A DNA stretch of 6,658 bases from Candidatus Lindowiibacteriota bacterium (GCA_023249255.1 JAHFCY010000189.1:1-6658), one strand, 5' to 3'; numbered from the stretch's first letter, positions 1 through 6,313 are shown. Notes: generated by a model from the letters alone, not told the origin. Translations and numbers: made by a program.

Positions 1-120
1 CCCCGATAGTATCAAAATTCAGGCCGGCTTCCAAATGACGGCAAGTCGTTTCATGCCTGACTCCAACAAGGAAAGAAAATGTGATATACACTCGCACTGT
101 CTGCACCGAACTGCTTTTGC

Positions 121-125
121 GGAGG
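121..125 (+). promoter_or_regulatory. Shine-Dalgarno site fixing the start of the CsgG-like gene
   Basis: A GGAGG core sits five bases before the ATG at 131. An in-frame upstream ATG at 35 would add 32 polar residues and bury the signal peptide; no comparable ribosome site precedes it. This motif, with the hydrophobic segment that starts straight after codon 131, decides the start. No convincing promoter was found in 1-120. Confidence 0.8.
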
Positions 126-130
126 TTGTT

Positions 131-1795
131 ATGGCATGTTTTCGGTTAACACTTCTTTCGTTTCCGCTTTCCATTTTATTTTTAGGCATTTCGGCAACGG
201 CAGAAGATACAGCACCGATACCAGCAGCAGAAAACTCTGTGTCCCTCGACACGGGGTTGGCCTCACCGGTTGCTATGTCTCCGACTGACCGCGGACTCAC
301 CCCGGTATCGCCGACAGATTCAACGGTCCCCGTGACGTCGCTTGACGCTGGTGTCTCCGAGACCAAGGAAGTGTCGATTATACCGCAGGCTCAGGCGTCC
401 CCTCAGGCGGAAACCGTCGAACAGCACCTTCAGCCTTTGGACAAAGCAATTCGTGTATTGACGGCCGGTATCGTTGCGATGGTCGAGGAATCGACAAGCC
501 TCACGGTCCTGGATTTGCGTGATCCCGGCGAGAATATCACGTTTCTCGGCAAACATATCTCCGACCGCCTCTCCATTGCTCTGGCAAATACGGGCAAAAT
601 CAACGTGATTGAACGCAGTGTCATCAACAAAATTATCGATGAACAGAAATTTCAACAGACGGGATTGTTTGATCCCAGGACCGTCATAACGATTGGGAAA
701 CTCGCCGGCGTGAAATACATCGTCTATGGGACCACGACCCTGATCTCTGACATGATCTCGGTCGATTTGAAGATCATCGAAATTGAGAATGCCAGAGTGA
801 TTGGAGGGACATCGTACCAATTACCGTTGACGCCGGGTCTGGCGGAGATGATCAAGTCACATGTCGAAGAGAAAAAAATTACGGATGCCGCGCCGCCCCC
901 CAAACCGGCTTTACCGGTCCAGCCCGTGCCGACCCAATCCGCGCCGCCCGCGCAGCAGAGCCAACCGGTCATGATTTCGAAAAAGAAAATCAAAATTCCG
1001 GCGGGTACCCTGATTTATGCCGCATTGAGAGAGGAGGTATCCTCCAAAACGGCGAACAAGGGCGAGATTGTCAACGGCAAAGTCTGGAAAGATTTGATTA
1101 TTGATGGCCAGACGGTCATCGAAAGAGGGACGCCGGTCACATTCAAGGTGTCTGACGTTCACAGAGCGTCCATGGTGGGAATTAAAGGTTCGGTCAAAAT
1201 GCGAGCCGTCAGCCTTTCTCTTGACGATGGCCGGGAGGTCATCCTTGAAGGTGGGTATAATGAGGTCGGCAAGAGCAATATGGCGGTTTCGATCGTGACC
1301 AGCGCGTTGCTGGCCTGGCCGTTGATTTTCATTTATGGAAAGCAGGCGATCCTGGAAGAAGGCGCCATGATCGACGTATACACGGCCAATACCGAATATG
1401 TCGACATCGGAAACCTGGCTGAGGAGCAGTCTGCTCCGACGCTGACGCTCAAATCCCGGAGTGCGAACTTCTCCGTGAATATCCTGATGGAACAGATGTT
1501 GAGCGCAAAAGATCCGAAAGAATTGCCGATGGCAATTCAGATGAATGACGGTGTCGCACGGCCGAACCCGCCCGAGTTTTTCATTGATAAGGTCAACGGC
1601 GCGGAAATTGGGAAGCGGATTCCCTGTGCAGTGACGAAGACCGAAACCAAAGAAGGCCACGTCGAGTACGTCGTGCAGGCGGAGCTTAAATCTTTGGTCG
1701 AGAAATTCCGCCGGGGACTTAACCGCTTCGATGTTTGCTGCATCGATGGCGGCCAGCGCCAGTCGTATGAAGTGATCCTGAACATGCAATTTTGA
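131..1795 (+). CDS. Secreted CsgG/FlgO-like protein with extra C-terminal domain
   Basis: The product is 554 aa. Residues 1-24 form a Sec signal peptide (hydrophobic run, then Ala-Thr-Ala before Glu25), so the mature protein is predicted to be periplasmic. Residues 25-100 are low-complexity, rich in Ser, Thr, Pro and Ala. Residues about 104-245 resemble the CsgG/FlgO/HfaB fold. They show the strand TVLDL (125-129), the NVIER motif (158-162) followed by a helix, and an IGKLAGVKYIVYGT stretch around 187-201 before a strand with isoleucine-rich ends. A proline-rich linker (about 254-280) leads to a beta-rich region (about 287-428) opening with IPAGT and carrying a hydrophobic segment near 386-402 that could be membrane-associated. 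Residues 437-554 are not recognised and contain three cysteines (one IPC, one CC pair). Unlike CsgG and FlgO there is no lipobox cysteine. The family link is by pattern recognition; the function, perhaps an envelope scaffold or secretion component, is inferred. It leads a four-gene co-directional run. Confidence 0.75.
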   Translation: MACFRLTLLSFPLSILFLGISATAEDTAPIPAAENSVSLDTGLASPVAMSPTDRGLTPVSPTDSTVPVTSLDAGVSETKEVSIIPQAQASPQAETVEQHLQPLDKAIRVLTAGIVAMVEESTSLTVLDLRDPGENITFLGKHISDRLSIALANTGKINVIERSVINKIIDEQKFQQTGLFDPRTVITIGKLAGVKYIVYGTTTLISDMISVDLKIIEIENARVIGGTSYQLPLTPGLAEMIKSHVEEKKITDAAPPPKPALPVQPVPTQSAPPAQQSQPVMISKKKIKIPAGTLIYAALREEVSSKTANKGEIVNGKVWKDLIIDGQTVIERGTPVTFKVSDVHRASMVGIKGSVKMRAVSLSLDDGREVILEGGYNEVGKSNMAVSIVTSALLAWPLIFIYGKQAILEEGAMIDVYTANTEYVDIGNLAEEQSAPTLTLKSRSANFSVNILMEQMLSAKDPKELPMAIQMNDGVARPNPPEFFIDKVNGAEIGKRIPCAVTKTETKEGHVEYVVQAELKSLVEKFRRGLNRFDVCCIDGGQRQSYEVILNMQF

Positions 1796-1841
1796 TGATG
1801 ACACGGATATCGGTCCGCGGGGAGAAGAAGGAGCCGGGTGA

Positions 1842-2786
1842 ATGATTCGCCTTTTTTGTTTATGCCTGCTAAGTCTCGTCCTGTCGGCGTGCCAGACAAC
1901 GGAAGAGACGCACATCAGGGGAGGCGATGAGATACGGCTGATTGAGGCCATTCCTGCGGCCAGACCGGATTGGCTCAACGCCACACCCCAACCCGACGGC
2001 CGTTATTATTACTTCGTCGGCATTTCGGAAAATGCAAGCATGGAGGCACACGCAAAGGATTTGGCCGTTGCAGACGCACTTAAAAAAGCCGCGGCATATT
2101 CCGGCGTGTCGATTTCAGACAAATCCGAACGCATTACTGAATCTCGTTTCAAAACGTCAGAGACCGCAGACCCGTCTATTTCCGAGATGGAGAAGTTGTT
2201 GCAGTCCGCCCGTGCGTATTTCAGCCGTTTCCATTCCGACCAGTTCTATGTCGAGCATTTCGGGCGCATGCAAAAGAAACAGATCATGGACAGTTCGTTT
2301 CGAGCGTCGGTTCTTTTGTCCATCCCAACCGACGAAGTCGAATCGGCAATCAACGAATCCCGCAAACACCATGAACGGTCTTTTGACGCCCTGTGGGGCG
2401 ACAAATACAAGGCAGGTGTCATCATCGTCAATGACGGCTCTTCCCAGGAGGATTTCGATCTCGCCAGATCCGTATTGACCGAATACTTCACGCAGAACAA
2501 GGTTCTCGTGGTTCAGAACCAATCCAATCCCGACCCGGATCATCCGCTTTTCGGCCTCAAAGCGTCATTTTCAGATAACGAAGATGTATATGGAATGAAA
2601 TCCGTCACCGGAATATTTTCAGTTCGGATGTTTTTCAAAGACGAAAATGGATCAGACATTGTCGGGGAAACGGTGGTTTCCACCAACGCCGGAGCCGGTG
2701 TCAATTCAGCCGCCGCCCGGAAAGCCTCGGTTTCGAAATTCATCGAGTCCCACCGCTCTGATTTGATGAAATTGGTGTCGAAATAA
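1842..2786 (+). CDS. LPP20-like outer-membrane lipoprotein (long form)
   Basis: The product is 314 aa. It begins with a lipoprotein signal (MIRLF, then a Leu-rich core) ending in the lipobox LSAC, giving Cys17 as the lipidated residue. Gln at +2 predicts sorting to the outer membrane. Residues 41-44 (RPDW), the following Tyr-rich strand with FVGIS, and an Ala-rich helix (MEAHAKDLAVADALKKAA) match the usual LPP20/FlgP-type start: P-x-W, then a glycine strand, then a helix in which each residue is tagged by Ala. The domain runs to about 175. Residues about 188-314 form a second alpha/beta region (KAGVIIVNDG onwards) that I do not recognise. The start is set by AAGGAG at 1828-1833, eight bases before ATG. 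The gene begins 46 bp after the CsgG-like gene, so the two are probably co-transcribed. LPP20 proteins act in outer-membrane assemblies such as the Vibrio flagellar FlgO/FlgP pair; the role here is unknown. Confidence 0.78.
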   Translation: MIRLFCLCLLSLVLSACQTTEETHIRGGDEIRLIEAIPAARPDWLNATPQPDGRYYYFVGISENASMEAHAKDLAVADALKKAAAYSGVSISDKSERITESRFKTSETADPSISEMEKLLQSARAYFSRFHSDQFYVEHFGRMQKKQIMDSSFRASVLLSIPTDEVESAINESRKHHERSFDALWGDKYKAGVIIVNDGSSQEDFDLARSVLTEYFTQNKVLVVQNQSNPDPDHPLFGLKASFSDNEDVYGMKSVTGIFSVRMFFKDENGSDIVGETVVSTNAGAGVNSAAARKASVSKFIESHRSDLMKLVSK

Positions 2787-2903
2787 GGTGTCGCGTGATT
2801 GTTCGTTTTTGGCATCCGTTTACGTTATATAGTAGTAGAGCGTGATAAATTGATTTTGCCGCGCCAGGTCTCCTTGGCGACAATTCGAAGGAGGGTATGA
2901 TCG

Positions 2904-3557
2904 ATGAAAAGTTCCAAAATTCTCGCGAGTCTGTTGGTGCTGTTCACGTTTGCAGCGTGTCAGACGACCCAGCCGAAGAAACTCCCGCCCGAAACGCCGA
3001 ACCCCGGCGAGAAGCAGTTGTGGGGTTCCGAATCCCCAAGACCGGCGTGGACGGTCGGCGAGGAAGTTTCCATCAAAGGGGAAGTGGTCACGATTGTCGC
3101 GATGTCGGACAAATTCGCGACGGAGAAATACGCGCGGGAGGACGCCGAGCAGTCGGCCCGCAAACATGCAATCCAGCGGTTCAGCACCGAGGTCAAATCG
3201 AAGATCCAGAATGTCGTCAATATGGTCGGTGTATCGACCGATATCAATAATCCCGCTCGCGTGCAACAGGAGTTCGAGGGCCAACTCTCGAAAGGCCGCA
3301 TTTCCCAGATGCAGAACAAACTGTGGTACCTGGAAAAATGGCAGGACCCGTCCGGCGCCGTCTACTGGAAGGCCTTCCTTCTGTCCGAAATCCCCAAGAG
3401 CATCCTCGATCAGGCGCTGGCCGAAACCATGCGCACCGAAAACGCGAAATTACAGGGCCAGAAGTCCAACGCAACGTCCGACGACAAGAAGGCCTCCATC
3501 GACTCCATGATGAAGGCGTTCGAGGAGATCGAGAAGAACGGGTTTACGCTGGAGTAG
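2904..3557 (+). CDS. LPP20-like outer-membrane lipoprotein (short form)
   Basis: The product is 217 aa. The signal peptide has a Lys-containing start (MKSSK), a hydrophobic core and a lipobox FAAC with lipidated Cys19. Phe at -3 is less usual than Leu, but the rest fits. Gln20 predicts an outer-membrane destination. RPAW (46-49), a short Val-rich strand and a long Ala/Glu/Arg helix (TEKYAREDAEQSARKHAIQRF) follow the LPP20-like order. A C-terminal strand with WYLEKW, then YWKAFLLSEIPKSIL and a charged helical tail, complete the protein. It resembles the preceding lipoprotein in its ACQTT lipobox context and RP-x-W motif, so the two look like diverged paralogues. AAGGAGGG at 2888-2895 precedes ATG 2904 by eight bases. 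An ATG at 2897 in another frame gives only an unrelated short ORF. A 117-bp gap separates it from the gene before, so it may also have its own promoter. Confidence 0.75.
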   Translation: MKSSKILASLLVLFTFAACQTTQPKKLPPETPNPGEKQLWGSESPRPAWTVGEEVSIKGEVVTIVAMSDKFATEKYAREDAEQSARKHAIQRFSTEVKSKIQNVVNMVGVSTDINNPARVQQEFEGQLSKGRISQMQNKLWYLEKWQDPSGAVYWKAFLLSEIPKSILDQALAETMRTENAKLQGQKSNATSDDKKASIDSMMKAFEEIEKNGFTLE

Positions 3558-3566
3558 ATCCGCACC

Positions 3567-3588
3567 CGGCGGGCGGCCGTGCCCGTCG
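3567..3588 (+). terminator. GC-rich hairpin, possible attenuator or weak terminator
   Basis: Arms CGGCGGGC (3567-3574) and GCCCGTCG (3581-3588) pair over eight positions with one G-U, around a six-base loop. The hairpin begins ten bases after the stop of the short LPP20 gene. Only two T residues follow, so it is not a standard intrinsic terminator. It could slow transcription into the caspase gene, protect the upstream mRNA 3' end, or be incidental. Confidence 0.35.
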
Positions 3589-3600
3589 TTACGCAATAAT

Positions 3601-3604
3601 GGAG
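3601..3604 (+). promoter_or_regulatory. Shine-Dalgarno site of the caspase gene
   Basis: GGAG ends eight bases before the ATG at 3613. The frame stays open upstream to a GTG at 3604, which overlaps the end of this motif and cannot use it. Later in-frame ATGs (3616, 3631, 3667) lack better sites. The motif therefore favours 3613, although it yields an unusually long leader before the hydrophobic core. Confidence 0.55.
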
Positions 3605-3612
3605 TGTGGTGG

Positions 3613-5640
3613 ATGATGGCTGTCGCTGTGATGAGAATCTCCACGCATACGTCCACGTCGATTTTTATGCATGTCAATCGATGTGTGCATTTCTGGTTCC
3701 GCTCAATCACCGGCCCGGTTTGTCTCGCTCTGATAGGTTGTACCATCTGGCTGAGTCAGTCGGGAGTTGCATGGGCGTCCGAGGCATCTCTGGATTCGAT
3801 TCGCACACGAGCTGAAAAAGGCGATTCCTACGCGCAGGCAATCCTCGCCATGAAATATCGCCGTGGGGAAGGCGTCGCCAAGGACTACACAGCCGCATTC
3901 AAATGGGCGAAGTTGTCAGCCGATCAAACCCATCCTCCAGGTCTCTTTGAAATGGCCATGCTCTACGAGTATGGACTGGGAGTGGATACGGACGAACAGA
4001 AAGCTCAAAATCTCTACGAAAAATCGTTCCCCGGACTTGTCAGTCGAGCGGAAAAAGGTGATGCGGACGCTCAAAATAAAGTGGGGATTATGTACAGGAA
4101 TGGATTTGGAGTAGCCAAGGATGATGCCACGGCGGTGAAGTGGTTCCGGACGGCGGCGGAGCGGGGGGATGCGTACGGCCAAATCAACTTGGGGTGGACA
4201 TACGCGTCCGGTCAGGGTGTTCTAAAAGATTATGCGGCAGCGGTGAAGTGGTACGAGAAGGCGGCGAAACAGGGAAATGCCGTAGCCCAATATTTTCTCG
4301 GTTCCATGTATTGGAACGGCCTCGGAGTTCCGAAATACGAGTCGACGGCAAGGAGATGGTTTCAGAAGTCGGCGGATCAGGGACATACTGATGCCATCGA
4401 GATGTTAAGACGGATAGGAGAAGTTGACGCGCTTAAAAACACCTTTACCGTTACATCCGACCCACCCGGTGCCAATGTGGATTTCAATGGCCAGACCGTG
4501 GGTGTTACGCCTCTTGTTTCTCGTCAGTACCTTGACTACTGCTTCAACGGGCCATCGTGGGCGTTTTCAGACTATCTGGCCGAACCGATAAGCCTGCACA
4601 TATGGCAAGATGGGTATCTTCCGAAAGATGTGAATATCACAAGAGGACCCTATGTGGGGGACTACGGCCAGTGGGGGAAAAAAGTCTACTACCTGATCTC
4701 CGGAACTTCGTTTCATGTCAAGCTCCAGACTGATCCCGCCCAATATCGTGAGGAGAAAAAAATAGTGGATGAGCACTCGAATGCGAATCTGCCGCCTGTA
4801 AAGGTTGAGACGCCTATTCAACAACCGCGTATCGAAGTGGATGTTGAGACGCAGATACAGCCCGGAAAACTCCTGCGGCCGAATACCATCGCCGTGGTCA
4901 TCGGCAACCAGACGTATGGGGAAAAACTCTGGAACGCCGACTACGCGGTTCGGGATGCGAATTGGATGAAACAATATTTTGTTCAAAGGATGGGCATCTC
5001 CGCAGAGAACGTCATCCAGATGAACAACGTGACGCTATCGCAGTTTCAGAGTCTGTTCGGCAACCAGAGCGGCGATATCAAATCCTCACGCCTGTACCGC
5101 CGTTTGCGGGAACCCGGTTGGGACGTGATCGTCTACTACAGCGGCCACGGCGCGACATCCGCGGACGACCGAGGCGGATATTTGTTGCCGGTGGATGCGG
5201 ATCCCGATTATCTGTCAAGCACGGCTTATCGGTTGGATGCGCTATACCAAAATTTGCACCAACTGACCGACGGACATATCACGGTAATTCTGGAAGCCTG
5301 TTTCAGCGGCCGGACGCCGAAAGGCCAGATCGGCGGCAAATCAAGTGGCGTGGTCATCGTTGATCCGCGTACAGGTGCAGACACCGGCATCGACATCCTC
5401 GCCGCCGCACACAGCGATCAGGTCGCCAACTGGTACGAGGATCAGCAGCATGGATTGTTCACATATTTTCTGATGCGTGCGCTCCGGGGAGACGCGGACA
5501 CGAACGGGGACGGCGAAGTCGTTGGCACGGAGATCAAAGACTACGTGACGCGCGAGGTCTCGCGCCTATCCGATCGCGTGGGCGTGGCAGTTCAGGAACC
5601 GGAGATTACAGTCGCGCCGGATTGGGTGTGGACGGAGTGA
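3613..5640 (+). CDS. Exported Sel1-repeat / PEGA / caspase-like (C14) protease with EF-hand loop
   Basis: The product is 675 aa. Residues 1-55 form a long export signal: a basic leader, a hydrophobic core at 34-47, and an Ala-Trp-Ala site before Ser56. A lipobox-like LIGC (Cys43) lies inside the core. Sel1-like repeats cover 67-253; such repeats usually bind partner proteins. PEGA-like sequence (SDPPGANVDFNG, then GVTPL) begins near 278 and runs to about 362. A linker with two similar VETxIQ motifs leads to the caspase-like domain from 424 (IAVVIGN; then NADYAVRDA). The catalytic dyad is visible: His512 in YYSGHG and Cys563 in EACFSG. A canonical EF-hand loop spans 629-640 (Asp629, Asn631, Asp633, Glu635, Glu640). 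The family cleaves peptides after specific residues in signalling or death pathways; substrates here are unknown. The gene follows two lipoproteins and may share their transcript, subject to the hairpin before it. The 29-bp gap after it ends in a convergent toxin gene, with no terminator seen. Confidence 0.85.
   Translation: MMAVAVMRISTHTSTSIFMHVNRCVHFWFRSITGPVCLALIGCTIWLSQSGVAWASEASLDSIRTRAEKGDSYAQAILAMKYRRGEGVAKDYTAAFKWAKLSADQTHPPGLFEMAMLYEYGLGVDTDEQKAQNLYEKSFPGLVSRAEKGDADAQNKVGIMYRNGFGVAKDDATAVKWFRTAAERGDAYGQINLGWTYASGQGVLKDYAAAVKWYEKAAKQGNAVAQYFLGSMYWNGLGVPKYESTARRWFQKSADQGHTDAIEMLRRIGEVDALKNTFTVTSDPPGANVDFNGQTVGVTPLVSRQYLDYCFNGPSWAFSDYLAEPISLHIWQDGYLPKDVNITRGPYVGDYGQWGKKVYYLISGTSFHVKLQTDPAQYREEKKIVDEHSNANLPPVKVETPIQQPRIEVDVETQIQPGKLLRPNTIAVVIGNQTYGEKLWNADYAVRDANWMKQYFVQRMGISAENVIQMNNVTLSQFQSLFGNQSGDIKSSRLYRRLREPGWDVIVYYSGHGATSADDRGGYLLPVDADPDYLSSTAYRLDALYQNLHQLTDGHITVILEACFSGRTPKGQIGGKSSGVVIVDPRTGADTGIDILAAAHSDQVANWYEDQQHGLFTYFLMRALRGDADTNGDGEVVGTEIKDYVTREVSRLSDRVGVAVQEPEITVAPDWVWTE
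3811..4371 (+). repeat. Tandem Sel1-like repeats (five units, 36-residue period)
   Basis: Units at residues 67-102, 103-145, 146-181, 182-217 and 218-253 of the caspase protein follow the Sel1 pattern: A-x-x-G-D/N, then hydrophobic-Gly-x-x-Tyr, then G-x-G-V and A-x-x-W-x. A partial sixth unit (ADQGHTDA) follows. Unit 2 is 43 residues, has lost the Trp and carries a seven-residue extension. DNA similarity persists between units 3 and 4, where a 13-base word recurs at 4132 and 4240, exactly 108 bp apart. Confidence 0.8.
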
Positions 5641-5669
5641 ATCAGATGCCGTTGGATGTCGGACCGGAC

Positions 5670-5933
5670 TTAACCAAAAAACCGTTCATAATCGTCATGG
5701 TTGCCGATCCAGAACCAGGTGACGGCATCATCGTCCATCACAGAAATGGCGCGATACCCGATGGTGACTCGGACCGACCAGATATTTTCATCGGTGTCGA
5801 TACATTTGAAATGCAGGGAAGGATGAAACGGACTGCGCCGCCAGAGACGAAACGCTTTTTTGCCGGCGGTTCGGACATTGGCCGGCATTTTCCGATAGCA
5901 CTTCCAGAAACTCGGAACGGTGCGAGACTTCAA
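5670..5933 (-). CDS. RelE/ParE-family toxin
   Basis: The product is 87 aa and starts with TTG, overlapping the antitoxin stop by four bases (TTGA). That coupling and the full family-length N-terminus support this start; an internal ATG at codon 16 would remove the first helix. The sequence follows the RelE/ParE order: a helical Leu/Ala/Arg stretch (YRKMPANVRTAGKKAFRLW), a HPSL strand with FK, then WSVRVTIGYRAI, MDDDAVTWFWIG and a closing NHDDYERFF. The WFWIG-x-H-x-x-Y ending is typical of chromosomal ParE-like toxins. RelE members cut mRNA at the ribosome and ParE members inhibit gyrase; the sequence does not decide between them. The catalytic set of E. coli RelE is not clear here. It is the second gene of a two-gene operon and lies tail to tail with the caspase gene. 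Confidence 0.82.
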   Translation of the reverse strand: MKSRTVPSFWKCYRKMPANVRTAGKKAFRLWRRSPFHPSLHFKCIDTDENIWSVRVTIGYRAISVMDDDAVTWFWIGNHDDYERFFG

Positions 5934-6157
5934 AGTTTCTCAAAGTTCATGGGAGATGACCGCCCGGCTTTTGATTGCCGGCGTGCATTTTGCGCGGCTG
6001 AAACCAGTCCCTTTTTTTTACGGTGTATTTGTTTCTCCCATTCCAACTCGTCTTTTTCCTCCATCACCCGCTTGCGCAGATCCTCGACGACTTTTTCCCG
6101 CGAATGTTCGGGCAGAGACTCGAGCATCTTAAGCGCCAACGCCACCGAATTAGTCAT
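5930..6157 (-). CDS. Antitoxin of the RelE/ParE-type module
   Basis: The product is 75 aa and highly charged. An N-terminal helical stretch ([20 protein letters not shown]) is followed by an acidic segment ending in ELEWEKQI and by a basic C-terminal tail with [16 protein letters not shown]. The E-x-E-W and Ala/Arg-rich, G-x-x-x-P tail is the pattern found in small antitoxins placed before toxins of this subtype, and it probably wraps the toxin. No classical ribbon-helix-helix or helix-turn-helix motif is obvious, so how the pair would bind DNA is unclear. The start is set by a strong GAGGAGG eight bases upstream. The gene precedes and overlaps the toxin gene, the usual order for type II modules. 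Confidence 0.78.
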   Translation of the reverse strand: MTNSVALALKMLESLPEHSREKVVEDLRKRVMEEKDELEWEKQIHRKKKGLVSAAQNARRQSKAGRSSPMNFEKL

Positions 6158-6165
6158 GCCGACAA

Positions 6166-6172
6166 CCTCCTC
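6166..6172 (-). promoter_or_regulatory. Strong ribosome site of the antitoxin
   Basis: Read on the minus strand the site is GAGGAGG, eight bases before the antitoxin ATG (6157). The toxin has only a weak GAG-containing stretch before its TTG. This contrast would make more antitoxin than toxin from one mRNA, as expected for such modules. Confidence 0.75.
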
Positions 6173-6189
6173 TTTTCGATTTCATACGG

Positions 6190-6218
6190 AGTTTACGACA
6201 TCATGAGCATGACGGCAA
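6190..6218 (-). promoter_or_regulatory. Predicted toxin-antitoxin promoter with palindromic operator
   Basis: On the minus strand TTGCCG (6218-6213, -35, four of six consensus) and TAAACT (6195-6190, -10, four of six) are separated by exactly 17 bp. The last 12 bases on the -35 side of that spacer (6201-6212) are a perfect inverted repeat, TCATG-AG-CATGA as read on the plus strand. It would be covered by RNA polymerase, so a bound antitoxin or toxin-antitoxin complex could block the promoter. Promoter and operator are predictions. Confidence 0.45.
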
Positions 6219-6313
6219 GTAATTTGATTCGCCAGTTTTCATCGCCAAAGCCAAATCTTGGATTTAACTCGCCCAAGGCGAAAGGTGGCATCGCTCGACG
6301 GTGCGTGAGTCAC
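6219..6313. other. Divergent intergenic spacer between the antitoxin promoter and the WD40 gene
   Basis: No RNA gene or clear plus-strand promoter is visible. Two short inverted repeats occur, AAATC-TTG-GATTT (6253-6265) and TCGCC-CAA-GGCGA (6269-6281). The WD40 reading frame stays open back to ATG 6203, so part of this stretch may be coding if translation starts there. Confidence 0.4.

Noticed and set aside
35-46. A 12-base word at 35-46 repeated at 6209-6220
   Set aside because: About one such match is expected by chance in a window of this size, and the flanks do not match; it is not evidence of an attachment site or duplication.
35-130. Earlier start at ATG 35 for the CsgG-like gene
   Set aside because: It lacks a ribosome site and would place 32 polar residues before a good signal peptide.
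911-1984. A 357-codon open frame on the minus strand, antisense to the CsgG-like gene
   Set aside because: It lies wholly over a well supported gene, has no recognisable domain, and its composition (rich in Arg, His and Asp) is what the complement of that gene produces.
2809-2833. TTGGCA and TATAGT as a promoter for the short LPP20 gene
   Set aside because: Both boxes match well, but the spacer is only 13 bp, too short for the main sigma factor; other pairings have weak boxes. A promoter in this 117-bp gap is possible but not shown.
2897-3250. ATG 2897 reading frame of 117 codons
   Set aside because: It overlaps the lipoprotein gene in another frame, has no signal or domain, and sits too close to the ribosome site.
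5622-6206. A 194-codon open frame on the plus strand over the toxin-antitoxin pair
   Set aside because: The minus-strand pair has clear family motifs, a strong ribosome site and a four-base overlap; the plus-strand product has no recognisable features and starts inside the end of the caspase gene.
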